Assembly: GCA_934045905.1 (NCBI GenBank)
Contig: OW203763.1
Coordinates: 15,940,948 to 16,004,947, forward strand
Source of the DNA: Leuctra nigra
Taxonomy: Eukaryota; Arthropoda; Insecta; Plecoptera; Leuctridae
Reading direction: 5' to 3'
DNA length: 64,000 nt
Of the stretch, positions 34,350-44,399 are shown piece after piece. The position numbers and the translations under genes are program-made. Position 1 is the stretch's first letter. Each line of letters opens with the position of its first letter. The notes below the pieces were generated by a model. It did no database searches and was not told where the DNA came from. It saw nothing but the letters and a program-made list of their open reading frames with translations.

Positions 34350-36200
34350 CAAAAATCACAGTAAAGATGGTTTTAAATTTTAACCAATGGGAGGATTTGA
34401 CTGAAACTTTGTACGATTGGGTAAAATGTTAGTGGTAATGACTTTAAAAAAACAGAGGTCCGTGCCAAAAGAGCCAAAAGGAGACGCGCGCTTCGCTCGC
34501 TCAATTACATTTACAATTATGTATCTTGATTTGATAGAAGTAAATGTTGGTAGTGGTAATGGTTTTAATATTCGTCACTTTGACACATCTCTCGGTTACT
34601 TTATCTTTACGACTGATTTTGTTGTTTCCGTTTGCGTTTTATGCCGAGAGACGCGATTCATGGAGAAGACGGCTTCCATGGTTCACAGCATGTATCTGAT
34701 GATCGTATTCGTATTGAATTGTTTAAAAGTAGTGAATGCGATTACATTGGCACATGCATAACTCTGCTCAATAGTTAGCTACATAAATTCACGGTAGTAG
34801 ATACAAAACAAAGACAATATAAAGCTTGTTTTCTCTGTAATAACGCCGTCTTACACTGTTCTCAAAAAATAAAAATACGATAAAAAAATGTCTTGTAAAT
34901 ATTTTGCTTACCTACCTACCTATTGCTTGATTTTTGATAAAAGTTTATTATTTTAACGGTATATAAAATAATTTTTTCACAATCCAAAATTTCTAATATG
35001 TATGAGATTACAGTTCATTGATGGCTCAAACGCATCGCTTGTGTTGATCACAAATAAACATGAATGGAAAAACATGAATGGATTAAACATGAATGGATGA
35101 ACAGTCTTAAAGTAGTGTTAAGAAGTCTTAAAACACGAAACATTGTTGGCATATCCCAGCAGATGGCGAGACCTGTCAGCGAGTGAAATTTCATCGAACA
35201 GTTGAATGTCGTTGCATTGTTGTCATAGGAACGTCTCCGATGACATTTAGAGACGAGAAAATCAAATCAGAATCGTGTTTTGTCGGGAGATTTTTCACTC
35301 GACGCCAGGTTCTATGATGTAAGGATGATTTTACAGTCGACTTGGTTTTCATATTCTGCGGAAGGGTTGGATGCGTCATCCATGGAGAGCGGAAGGCAAG
35401 GCGAGGGGTGCCGCTGTGATGTAAAGGGTAACATCGACAGAATGTATTTTGTTGCTTTCTATTGACTTGACTTGTGAAGTATTGTATGTATGAATTTTGT
35501 CCAGATTTCGTGAAGATTGACTAGACGATAATTAAATGTCAAATTTTATTGCGAGAAGCGAGTTCCAATACGGTGATAGTGCTCTTGGAATTTATTTCCC
35601 GTTTTTTGTTTTCCTATGTTACACTGTTCGACAGGTTCGTCAGGTTTTACTAATCTACCAGAAATTTTGAACACGCACCGTCATAACGAGCGGTCATAGG
35701 TACTAATAAGTACAGTTGTTGAAAATAAAAATTGAAAATTAATTTATATTAAAATCAAAATTAAAAAATGCACCTTTACGACTAAAATTTTGTATGTGTT
35801 TTTGAACATTTCTATGCAAATCTGTCAATTTATCTTCCAAAATGATAGACATTTTACGGACATTTTATCCTCGTTTTGAAATATTTGTCAAATTTATTGA
35901 AAGAAATTTCAAATAAATGATCACTTCTCTTCCAACGCTTTGAATAGATCGTTTCCTCGCGAATATTGCTCGCTTATCAACGCGTACACAGAGCGTTTTC
36001 CTAGTATTGAAAATGAGCACGTTGAATAGGACAGTAACGCTCTGGAGTTGACTGGGTCTGGGAACAGGGTTTGGACGGGTTATTGCGTGTTAAAATAAAT
36101 TTGTTTCAAACACAAAGTTGATAACTGATAAGAAATACAAAAAATAAGGAATACATAAGGAATACAATAGGATAAGGATAAGAGGAGTTTCGGCTATTTA
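34350..36200. other. Non-coding stretch
   Basis: No recognised exon or repeat boundary. A 114-codon plus frame at 34417-34761 has no family motif, no splice-supported extension and is followed by ordinary AT-rich DNA, so it is not called as a gene. Confidence 0.4.
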
Positions 36201-36237
36201 TTTATTTACAAAAAGCAGAAGATGATGTAACTGAATT

Positions 36238-36582
36238 ATTAAAAGAAGTAGAAGAAACAAAATTCCTGGGGATAATCATAGATACAAATCTCAAATGTAA
36301 GAGTCATTGGAATGAACTCCTCAAGAAACATACACTCATCTTACTTCTCCTTAAAAACTATAATCGATTGAACAAACATAAACGTATAGCTAAGTGAATT
36401 ATGCACTAAGATAATATGGCATACAGTTTTGGGGGAACTCCACTGAGACATACAAACATTTTACGATGCAAAGAAAAGGCATTCGAGTAAAATATTAAAA
36501 TAATCCTTTTATCAAACCAGATTGTAGGAAACACTTCATCAAACATCAGATATTAACCTTGCCTTGCCTGTTTATCTTAGAA
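36238..36582 (+). pseudogene. Non-LTR retrotransposon RT fragment, 5' part (interrupted)
   Basis: Conceptual translation gives the late reverse-transcriptase region of a LINE: VEETKFLGIIIDTNLK, later ILRCKEKAF, and then in another frame HFIKHQILTLPCLFILE, typical of Jockey/CR1-like elements. In-frame stops and at least one frameshift show it is dead. At FILE the sequence is broken by the 3.34-kb element starting at 36583. The reading frame resumes at 39921 with a duplicated ATCTTAGAA. Confidence 0.9.
36574..36582 (+). repeat. Target-site duplication, left copy
   Basis: ATCTTAGAA, identical to 39921-39929. Within the interrupted LINE frame it encodes the I-L-E step, so the ancestral uninterrupted site can be recognised and the duplication is exactly 9 bp. 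Confidence 0.93.
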
Positions 36583-36588
36583 CGGAGT

Positions 36589-36693
36589 GTCTATTCGCAC
36601 GAAACACGAATTCGTGCACGATTTTCGTGCGAATAGCCACTCCACTGTGGGCCGGCTATTCGCACGAAAATCGTGCACGATTTTCGTGCCGCA
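36589..36693. repeat. Left terminal palindromic repeats of the foldback element
   Basis: Two palindromic units. The first, TCTATTCGCACGAAACACGA with its partner arm ending TTCGTGCGAATAGCC, is followed by the spacer ACTCCACTGTGGGCC. The second, GGCTATTCGCACGAAAATCG, has its right arm cut short at TTTTCGTGC. Each could extrude as a cruciform or form an RNA hairpin. Confidence 0.95.
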
Positions 36694-38800
36694 TTAGTTC
36701 ATTTTCGTGTCACTAGAGCGCTCACTAGTCGCGCTGTTTAGGTTCAGTCGTGTCACCATAGGTGTCACTAGTGTCGTTTTTTTAGTATACTTTCGTGCCG
36801 CGAAAAGCGTTGGTTGGCGTCGTCACTCGTCAGCTGTCACAGCTGAGAGCTGTCAATGTCAGTTTTCCGCCTATTTCATTAGGTTTTCCAAGTGGTCACT
36901 GTGTTTATTTGAGGCTTAGAAATGAAAATGCATTGGAAATGAGGCTTGAAGCAGAACCCATAGTAAAGTGAAGTTCATTACCTATCCTTGAATTCTACCA
37001 AAGTGCAATGTAGACCAAGTCAATTTTGTAGGTAGAAAGAAATATGTAGGAAATTAGCTCTCAACTTTTCATATTGATGAATACAAAATTATTTTATTTA
37101 CGTGTAGTTACCTACATTCACCTCACTCACCTACTGTTTTCTTACTGGTCTAATAACATGCAACATTTTTTATTTAAAAACAATGTTTTTAGAAGATTTT
37201 GTAAAAGACCTGAGGAAGGTAATAGGATTCTACATTCACATTTGGTACTCTCAATAGACTTCTAAACGAATTATTACACGAGTCAACAAGTGGGATTGGC
37301 TCAGGGGCCAGGGCAGGGGGTAGAACACAATATCTCAACAATGTAATGTTATATGTTTTATTGCAAAATAAACAAAGTTTCATTGAATTTGTAAAGAACA
37401 ATTCAAAGTAGGCAATAGGCATAAGTTATAAATGCAGCGGTTAACTGCTATTATTTGGCTGCAGTGGTAAGGTCGTCTTGGTTGTTTACCTCCAGGTAAA
37501 GCGACTGCCGGCGTTGACCTTTGCGATGATGTGACCCAGTGACCTCAAGTAACAAGCAGTGATAACAAAAATGTCAAGAGAATTGTCATTGTTGTGTAGA
37601 GATGCTGCGCTGTTTACTCGGCGTCGATTTCGTGGCCCCATGGTTACGAAGGCATCTTGTCCTCGGCTCGTTCAAAGACTTGTAATCCCCTGGCTGTTGG
37701 CTGAAGCAAGTTGGTTCTGCATGTAAAGCAGGAACTGCAGACTCGTCGGAAACTCCCGGAGTACCTACGCAAGTTGCTGTCCACGCAGGGTTCGGTGTAG
37801 ATTAGTATCACTGTTCGTTGCGGTTGCACAATTGAAAGCACCGATGAATAATTTTTTCTAGGCTACTACTAATATTGGCATATTCGCCGCGACCATCTCA
37901 CGTGACCTCCCCTCCCCTCGAATAATCTACCCTAGATAGGCAAACCGACACGAGAAGGATTCAAGAATATGGACAAAATTTAAAAATGTTACCGTCTGAC
38001 GGTAAATTTACTCGAGGAAAAATACGGTAAATTCCACATCACTAATACTTTATTCATTACATTTCTGTAGTTAGAGTAATGTATCGAACCTCCTTCTTTC
38101 ACTACACAGCTTGAAAGGATCTCACTTATGAAGAAACTTGCATTCTCTTCTTCTGTGAGAGGTTCTTTGTGACAATGTTGTGGGAGGGTTATTTACGGGA
38201 ACCACGGTCTACAGCTGGTTTCTTCTACTCTCGTATTCGTTCACAGTTCTGTAGCAATGGCGGAGAGTCACTCGGCACAGCACATCACCGTCTGCTCCAT
38301 AAGATTGGTATGAATGGGACACGTGAACCAGCTGAAAACAATTAAATACATGATTACGGCAATAATAACTTTTAGAGATGTTGCACGTAGGTAGGTAGGT
38401 AACGGTGCTCGCTCATCACCGCGTTACAACTAGCGGTTTCCTAGTTTAAAATTTAAGATACCTCTTACTACCTACCACGATAACGATAAGGTTTCCTTCA
38501 AGGCGTAGCGTCTGAAACACAATTATGCTGAACTTGTCTCGTAGTATTGACAATCATCCTCAATCCCTCGTCGTAGTACGTTGCCGACAGAAGTTGCTCT
38601 TGCGATCACCAAAAATCATCCACTAGAATGGAGATAGCAGGCATATAGATATTGACAATTAAGGCAACTCATCATGTCATTAGTAAACTGGCTCTTTGAG
38701 AAATATTTCATGCATAGTATGGCCAATTTATTGAGCTTGGTGGGAGATAGTCTAACCATAACCAAAGATTCCATCATTAGGTCCAAGGTATATGTCATTT

Positions 38801-39170
38801 ACGGGTGTGACTACGATCCCGACAGCCGGGACTTTCAGGTTAAAAAAATAGTCCCGACCGTAGGTTTTACTGGGCAGCCTAAGGAATAAAACTCTCTATG
38901 GGTAGACAAATTCGAACTGGGCAACTTAAAAAAAATAACTCTATGGTTAGGCAGAATTAAAACTTGTGAAAATTACAAATAAAAAAAAATGTGCTCCCGG
39001 CCGGATTCGAACCGACGACCTCTTGCACCGTGGTCCAGCACGCTATCCATAGCGCCATCTGGACGGTCATACTGAAAGCTGTTCTTAACCAGTATATAAA
39101 TAAACAAGGCCAGTCGGGACTATTTTTTTAACCTGAAAATCCCGGCTGTCGTGATTTTAGTCACTACCGT
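38801..39170. mobile_element. 370-bp hAT-like MITE carrying a tRNA-like segment
   Basis: The left end ACGGGTGTGACTACGATCC and the reverse-complemented right end ACGGTAGTGACTAAAATCA continue into a shared CGACAGCCGGGA, TTTCAGG, TTAAAAAAATAGTCCCGAC block, a terminal repeat of about 60 bp. Flanks are CATTT on both sides, extendable to TCATTTAC if the ends are drawn inward, so the duplication is 5-8 bp. The centre contains the tRNA-like segment at 38990-39072. The element lies wholly inside the foldback element. Confidence 0.88.
38990..39072 (-). repeat. tRNA-like segment inside the MITE
   Basis: On the minus strand: an A-box-like ATGGCGCTATGGATAGCG and a perfect T-arm GTCGG-TTCGAAT-CCGGC. The 5' acceptor side (GACCGTC) cannot pair with the 3' side (CGGGAGC), and the anticodon stem is poor, so this is not a working tRNA gene by eye. 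It is preceded on the plus strand by A9 at 38981-38989, consistent with a SINE-type tail or an insertion. Confidence 0.7.
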
Positions 39171-39749
39171 CATTTACCCTGCCAAAACTGCATAACTATA
39201 CTTTCTACCTACATCATCACGATGAGGTGTAGCTTGTGGCAGTTAGCTACAGGTTATGTATTTGACAGCTTACATAAACATCTTTTTATGCACATTTGTA
39301 TTAATGAATGACGACAGAAAACTCATAAAATTAACACACTGAAATACGTAACTACTTGGTAAGGTAGGTAGTAGGATACCAGATACCTACCAAACCTCTA
39401 CACGTTATAATATTAATATAAGCCAACAAAATAATGGAAAGTGAAATAAGGTTATCTAGCGGATTATCTCCGGCAGGAAACATGCTTAAATCAGTTAGGG
39501 TTAATAATATCACATTATAAGATAATTTTGTCTAAAGGATTGAACGAATTAAAGTAGGTTTAACACTTCGTAATTACCATAAATCTTTATTTTATAATTG
39601 TAAACAAAAAATTACCGGTAAAAATGTCGTCTTCCTTGACACTGACAGTGACAGCTGTACAGCAAACAACCTTCCACGTGACGTCAGTCTTCTTTCTTCA
39701 TTTCGCGCTCATCGCGCCATCTAACGAGAGCGCCTGGAACTTCCAGCGA

Positions 39750-39914
39750 ACGCCGCACGAAAATCGTGCACGATTTTCGTGCGAATAGCCGACCCACTGT
39801 GGAGTGGCTATTCGCACGAAACACGAATTTGTGCACGATTTTCGTGCGAATAGCCGGCCCACTGTGGAGTGGCTATTCGCACGAAATTCGTGCACGATTT
39901 TCGTGCGAATAGCC
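39750..39914. repeat. Right terminal palindromic repeats of the foldback element
   Basis: Three palindromic units (about 39750-39790, 39805-39855, 39870-39914) are separated by spacers GACCCACTGTGGAGT and GGCCCACTGTGGAGT. These are the reverse complement of the left spacer, confirming inverted arrangement. Centres vary slightly (AATTTGTGCAC against AATTCGTGCAC). The element ends in TCGGCC at 39920. Confidence 0.95.
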
Positions 39915-39920
39915 TCGGCC

Positions 39921-40003
39921 ATCTTAGAATCAAAAATATCAATAATGTATAAAAAAAATAAAGAAGATCTAGCCAAAGATAACAAAATAACAAATAGCGT
40001 TTG
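39921..40003 (+). pseudogene. Non-LTR retrotransposon RT fragment, 3' part
   Basis: Begins with the duplicated ATCTTAGAA and continues the interrupted LINE frame with ILESKISIMYKKNKEDLAK. The frame then ends at a stop at about 40002. The continuation after the 9-bp duplication is in the frame of the 5' part, confirming that the foldback element inserted into it. The more distal LINE domains are not recognisable directly downstream. Confidence 0.85.
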
Positions 40004-40736
40004 AAGCAGCAGGTTCTATCTTGAAGATAGCGCCGTCGCCGTCTCCAGAGAGTGAAGAGCAGGCGTCGTGGCGCTCAATAGGCGTCGCGGTTGTCAAGGA
40101 AAGCGTCGTGGTGCTCGACGACGTCATCAAACTGATATAACAGAGAACAACATCAGTTGAAATGCTTCAGTTCAAACTCTGCCTTAAGACCAAAATATAT
40201 CACGTGACTTTTTCAACCAAAATGCTATACAAATTTTCACTTGGAACGGTTCAGTTTAGCCCGTCAAGTCCCCTTATCAGATAACTTAGAATAGAACACA
40301 TGCACATCTGTTGGAAGGTATCTACGCAGAAAAGAACTGCGAAAATAAAGTTATGATGAATTTACTTACTAAAGTTAGCGGTGCATTGTGAATGAGCCTT
40401 TAATATATTCTCAAATCAAAACCTGAAGTTGAAGGAAATCCTACGAGCAGCCAAGAACTCTAACTCTACTCTACCTTTACTCTAATAAAAGGGCACTTAT
40501 GCATCACAAACCTGACACAATGTTGTCGGCAAAACATGCGCTCTTTCTTCATCTTTCCAACGAAATGTTGAGATATTAATTATATCCACTATTGTGAATG
40601 TAATATTTAAAATAAAAGCAATGGGTTTTGATAGTTTTCACATGCTTATGATTTCACGAGACTTTTGTTTTAAAAAATAATAAATCACTGCAAAATCAAC
40701 TAATATTGACTGAAAATATTGATAAGCTCTGGTATG

Positions 40737-40870
40737 CAGTGAATGTCCTTCCCAGCATTTGCCTCTCGACTGAGGGAATCCACAGTCAGTGAAGACGGCC
40801 GCGGGACTCGAACCCATGTGTTTGTCACATTGACATGTGGATCTTGCTGGAGTGTGGGTTGAGGGTCGCG
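40737..40870 (-). mobile_element. SINE fragment
   Basis: Shares CCTTCCCAGCATTTGCC, CTCGACTGAGGGAA and GACGGCCGCGGGACTCGAAC with the copy at 9112-9390, in the same minus orientation. The tRNA-like B-box region (GGGTTCGAGTCCCG) is kept, while the distal tail (CGACGTTAA) is missing. It is a head-side fragment. Confidence 0.75.
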
Positions 40871-41469
40871 AATATAATATGTTCTCGTTTTGCAACCAGC
40901 AATGCTTGTTGTTTTGATATCTTTGTTGCCATGATTGCGAGTGAAAACCAAAGTGAAAACTAACAAGCAAGTTGCAACAGGAAATCCCAATGTAGAAACG
41001 AGAACTACAAAAACGAACCTGAGTAGAACTGATGCTATCAAAACAAGTTCGAACTCGAGATTACGTGTCAACGTAATCTGATGACCTTTAAGGTCGAGTC
41101 GCTGAGAGAACAAATTACGTAGAAGTAAATGACGAATGAATCGGAATATTCGCAAATATTCGAATTCGATGCAGTGATGATTTCAGACATTTTATTCAGG
41201 GAAGGGGGGAGGGGCAAATTAAAAACTGGGGTGCAAAATGTAATCTGGAGAGGGGTGTGGCTGTACCTAAACAAAACTAGGTACGAAATATGTAAAATAT
41301 CTTAAATGACATATCCCAATTTGTAGGTGAACACATATTTCACCAGAATATTTATTTTTCAATGAAATGTTACAGGTGTGTGTAAATAATTAATAGTTCA
41401 TTAATTCCTTAATAAATCCACCACTGGCTTCGACATGTTTGAACTAACAATTATTGCGTTGCATCATCA

Positions 41470-41780
41470 AGTTTTGCAGGCGCGTAGGAACTACTTTCTT
41501 CATGGGGGGGATTGCGACACCCGGAAGGGGGGCTTTAGCCCCGCAGGAAGTTTTTTAGAATTTAAACCAGTTAAAAGTGATTCTGGGGCTTTAAAATGCA
41601 CACAGGGACCAAATGTAAGCGCGAGCCTGTAATGTAGGGGGGTGGGGGGATAGAATAGATAAGAAACTCACCGAAGATGTTGAGCCGTCTCGGCGTGATA
41701 TGGTCGTCGTGGAAGTAGAGGTCACGATGAGAGAAGAGCGGCGTGGCGAGGATGGAATACACTAATCTAATCTAATCTAA
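41470..41780. repeat. G-rich repeat fragments with CTAAT tail
   Basis: CATGGGGGGGATTGCGACAC and GGGGGGCTTTAGCCCC resemble the GC-rich interior of hAT-type MITEs, but no inverted ends were found. It is followed by a G-rich tract (41636-41649) and a segment ending in CTAATCTAATCTAATCTAAG, like the tail at 32925-32950. It is probably a composite of old elements. Confidence 0.35.
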
Positions 41781-42245
41781 GAAATCAAGGAAAGGAAAGA
41801 AGGAGTGCGAGATACATAGGGCTGACCACTAGACGGCCAGTGAAACCGCGTTGCACCAACTCGTCAAGTCGAGACAAAAGAAAACTAACGTACGCTCGCT
41901 CCGAGCTGATAACGACTACTGATGTCGATGTGACCTTGATGTGACCTAGGGGAGCAAGGTCACCAATCACAAAACTACCCTATGGAGAAGAGTTTTTCAC
42001 TAAATAAGGGCCGGTAAAGGAGTTCTGGCGCGAACAGAGCTCAAACAACTCAGCTACCTGGCCGGCCAGATGGACATTATAGACATACTGCTCTGATACA
42101 GAAAGTACTTGTTCAGCATAGTCAATAGGGTAGGTAGTCTCACATGGTCTCACTACCTCTGTATACAAAGGGAATTGGGAATGGACCTATTCCATGCTTA
42201 AAACTTTTCATAAAAAAAACTTTTCCCATACTTTTCATAAAATTA

Positions 42246-42466
42246 AGTTAGGATTAGCACCTGAGTATTTAAAAGATAGAATAAACATTGTTAGTAGCAT
42301 TCATGAACATGGCACAAGAGTCAAACTTGTTTGTCCAAATAACTGTTTTGTCATATGGAGTGAGTGAATATAATAGATTAGATCATAAATTAACTGAATG
42401 TAAAACTGTGGGTCAATTTAAAATGAAAATGATTGAATACTTGAAAAAGGAAGAGTGTAACAAATA
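42246..42466 (+). pseudogene. Non-LTR retrotransposon C-terminal remnant
   Basis: Translation reads KLGLAPEYLKDRINIVSSIHE then, after a frameshift, GVSEYNRLDHKLTECKTVGQ and FKMKMIEYLKKEECNK before a stop. The pattern PEYL...S.HE..TR followed by YN.L...L.....FK.K...YL is the usual tail of the RT polyprotein in many arthropod LINEs. It is broken by a frameshift and stops. It may be a different element from the one at 36.2-40.0 kb. Confidence 0.75.
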
Positions 42467-42631
42467 AAATAACTATTGTTTAGTGTATGTAACATAACAT
42501 GTAATACTAAAAAAACGAAAGCTAAATAAATAATTATAAAACAATACTTGGCTCATACTTGAAATCTCGGCATAGGGCAAGCAAGAATGCAAGTGAGATG
42601 CTGCAATAGCATGCGAGAAGAATTGAAAGTC

Positions 42632-43180
42632 AGGAGTCCATGTCACTTCAACCATGTCATGTTCCCCAGTGTATTCAGTAGTTGATGATGGCGTTGTGGC
42701 CGACCTCCAGTCAGTAACAACGACGGGGACATCAAGAGTCCATGTCACTTCAACCATGTCATGTTCCCCAGTGTATTCAGTAGTTGATGAGGGCGTTGTG
42801 GCCGACCTCCAGTCAGTAACAACGACGGGGACATCAAGAGTCCATGTCACTTCAACCATGTCATGTTCCCCAGTGTATTCAGTAGTTGATGATGGCGTTG
42901 TGGCCGACCTCCAGTCAGCAACAACGACGGGGACATCAGGAGTCCATGTCACTTCAACCATGTCATGTTCCCCAGTGTATTCAGTAGTTGATGATGGCGT
43001 TGTGGCCGACCTCCAGTCAGCAACAACGACGGGGACATCAGGAGTCCATGTCACTTCAACCATGTCATGTTCCCCAGTGTATTCAGTAGTTGATGAGGGC
43101 GTTGTGGCCGACCTCCAGTCAGCAACAACGACGGGGACATCAGGAGTCCATAACACTTCGACCATGTCATGTTCCCCAGT
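42632..43180. repeat. 102-bp minisatellite, about 5.4 copies, open on both strands
   Basis: The unit boundary GAGTCCATGTCACTTC recurs every 102 bases (42634, 42736, 42838 and so on). Since 102 is 34 codons, each strand keeps one long open frame: 178 codons on plus (units starting MSCSPVYSVVDDGVVADLQS) and 247 on minus (units with TGEHDMVEVTWTPDVPVVV). Unit differences are few: GATGATGGC/GATGAGGGC, CAGTCAGTA/CAGTCAGCA and CAAGAGTC/CAGGAGTC. Some are silent and some change residues in the minus frame. No known domain is recognised, so it may be a coding repeat exon or a pure satellite. Confidence 0.95.
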
Positions 43181-43736
43181 GCCGGAATAAAACATTAACA
43201 CTTGTGCGCTTTTCAATCTGACTTGTATGTAAATAAAATGTCTATATTCGTACTGTGTATATAAGTAACATTGTGTCTACATTTTTTAAACACATATCTG
43301 TCTAACCAATTATTATTTTGATAAATTTAACTCCATTCCAATTCGCGCTAGAGTAGCGTTTGGAGCATTGGACGCACGTGTGACGGACCCGCTCCGGAAT
43401 AAGATCGTGAGCCATACCGTTTGATACTCCATGTATTTCATAGTCTTCATCTGCCATGTTTCGAAAGCAATATCATGATTTTGCTTGTGTTCTTCACTTC
43501 TCCATCATTTGCCATAGTTAATGAAAATGTGTACCATGTAATTTGGTAGAAATCACATAGAATACAGATAGTTGCAATACTCTTTCTCTTGCACTAAGCT
43601 CGGAAGTGGTAAAATTAAAATAGCATAATGTCCACTATTTTGTAGTGTTTTTCTTATTAGTGCATTAGCTCAATATCTGCATGCCACAGCAAAATACCCC
43701 AGACAGTACAAGTTACGTTCTCCTCGTTTAAATGTA

Positions 43737-43937
43737 CGCCCAACAAAAGATAAAACGGTATTGGAAAGAAACGAATTGGCTGAAAAAGATTTGATTGCAT
43801 CATCCGATGAAGTCTATGCTAACTCGTCATCTAACTCTAGTAGGTGAGCTCTGATTTAATTGATTTTTCAAGGAACCTGACCAGCAGCCAATCCGTGTCG
43901 CTCAAATACCGTTTTATGATCTGTTGAGTGTACCTAT
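43737..43937. mobile_element. MITE, uninterrupted GTACRCYCAACAAA copy
   Basis: Left GTACGCCCAACAAAAGATAA and reverse-complemented right GTACACTCAACAGATCATAA, both continuing into AACGGTATT. The body, with GAATTGGCTGAAAAAGATTT and GCATCATCCGATGAAGTC, matches the SINE-split copy at 9086-9575 and defines its original form. It is about 200 bp and non-coding. Confidence 0.85.
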
Positions 43938-43995
43938 CATTGTTGGTATGTACCCTGTACCCAAGGAAGGCCCTGTACCTATCTTCACCATTTTA

Positions 43996-44275
43996 TAATA
44001 TTTTTGGTGTTAACGTCTCACTGTTTCGCAACTAAGCTAATGACAACGCACGAATAATTATGGTGCTAGGGAAATGATGACAAAGAATAGAATGGACGGT
44101 GGGAGGGAGGCGGTCGTGGCCTCAGACCAGCAGAACATTCAGAGTATTTGCCTCTGGACTGAGGAAAACGACGATAAAACTCATCTGGGAAGAACGGCCG
44201 CAGAATCGAACCAACGACCTCTGGAGTGCAGCTGGATAGCGTTAGTGCCCGAGCCAGCTTGCTCCGTCTTTTCAT
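43996..44275 (-). mobile_element. SINE copy
   Basis: The same order of blocks as the copy at 9112-9390: TTAACGTCTCACTGTTTCGC, TGATGACAAAG, GGTGGGAGGGAGGCGGTCGT, TTTGCCTCTGGACTGAGG, GAACGGCCGCAGAATCGAAC, with the tRNA-like head at the right. It is more diverged, with the B-box reading GGTTCGATTC. The open frames here (72 and 92 codons) are repeat by-products. Confidence 0.8.
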
Positions 44276-44399
44276 TATCAACAATGCATACGATACTTGA
44301 AAGAATTAAACATGATTCTGTTACATTAGGTAGACTTTATGATAGGTTTTAGGATATAGTTATTTACTAGGATGATTGTTGGGAAGTTTAAACACATCG

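Larger units (their letters stand above)
36583..39920. mobile_element. 3.34-kb foldback-like DNA transposon with palindromic-repeat ends
   Basis: Both ends are built from tandem copies of a near-perfect palindrome with arms GGCTATTCGCACGAAAAT and ATTTTCGTGCGAATAGCC around a GTGCAC centre. Copies are separated by a 15-bp spacer ACTCCACTGTGGGCC or its reverse complement. There are two units at the left (36589-36693) and three at the right (39750-39914), in inverted arrangement. Just inside, AGAGCGCTCACTAGTCGCGC and the reverse complement of the right side are weakly alike. The exact 9-bp duplication suits a Mutator-like/foldback element. No transposase is recognisable inside, so it is non-autonomous. 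It carries a MITE at 38801-39170. Confidence 0.9.

Noticed and set aside
34417..34761. 114-codon plus-strand open frame
   Set aside because: No recognisable motif, no splice sites in register, and it lies beside diverged repeats; length alone is weak evidence.
37600..37860. Transposase or gene inside the foldback element
   Set aside because: This GC-richer stretch has only a 65-codon minus frame with no DDE or zinc-finger motif that I can recognise.
38990..39072. Functional tRNA gene on the minus strand
   Set aside because: The T-arm is perfect, but the acceptor strands do not pair and the anticodon stem is poor; it also sits inside a MITE.
42632..43180. CRISPR-like repeat array
   Set aside because: Units are contiguous 102-bp tandem copies without spacers, in eukaryotic DNA; it is a minisatellite.
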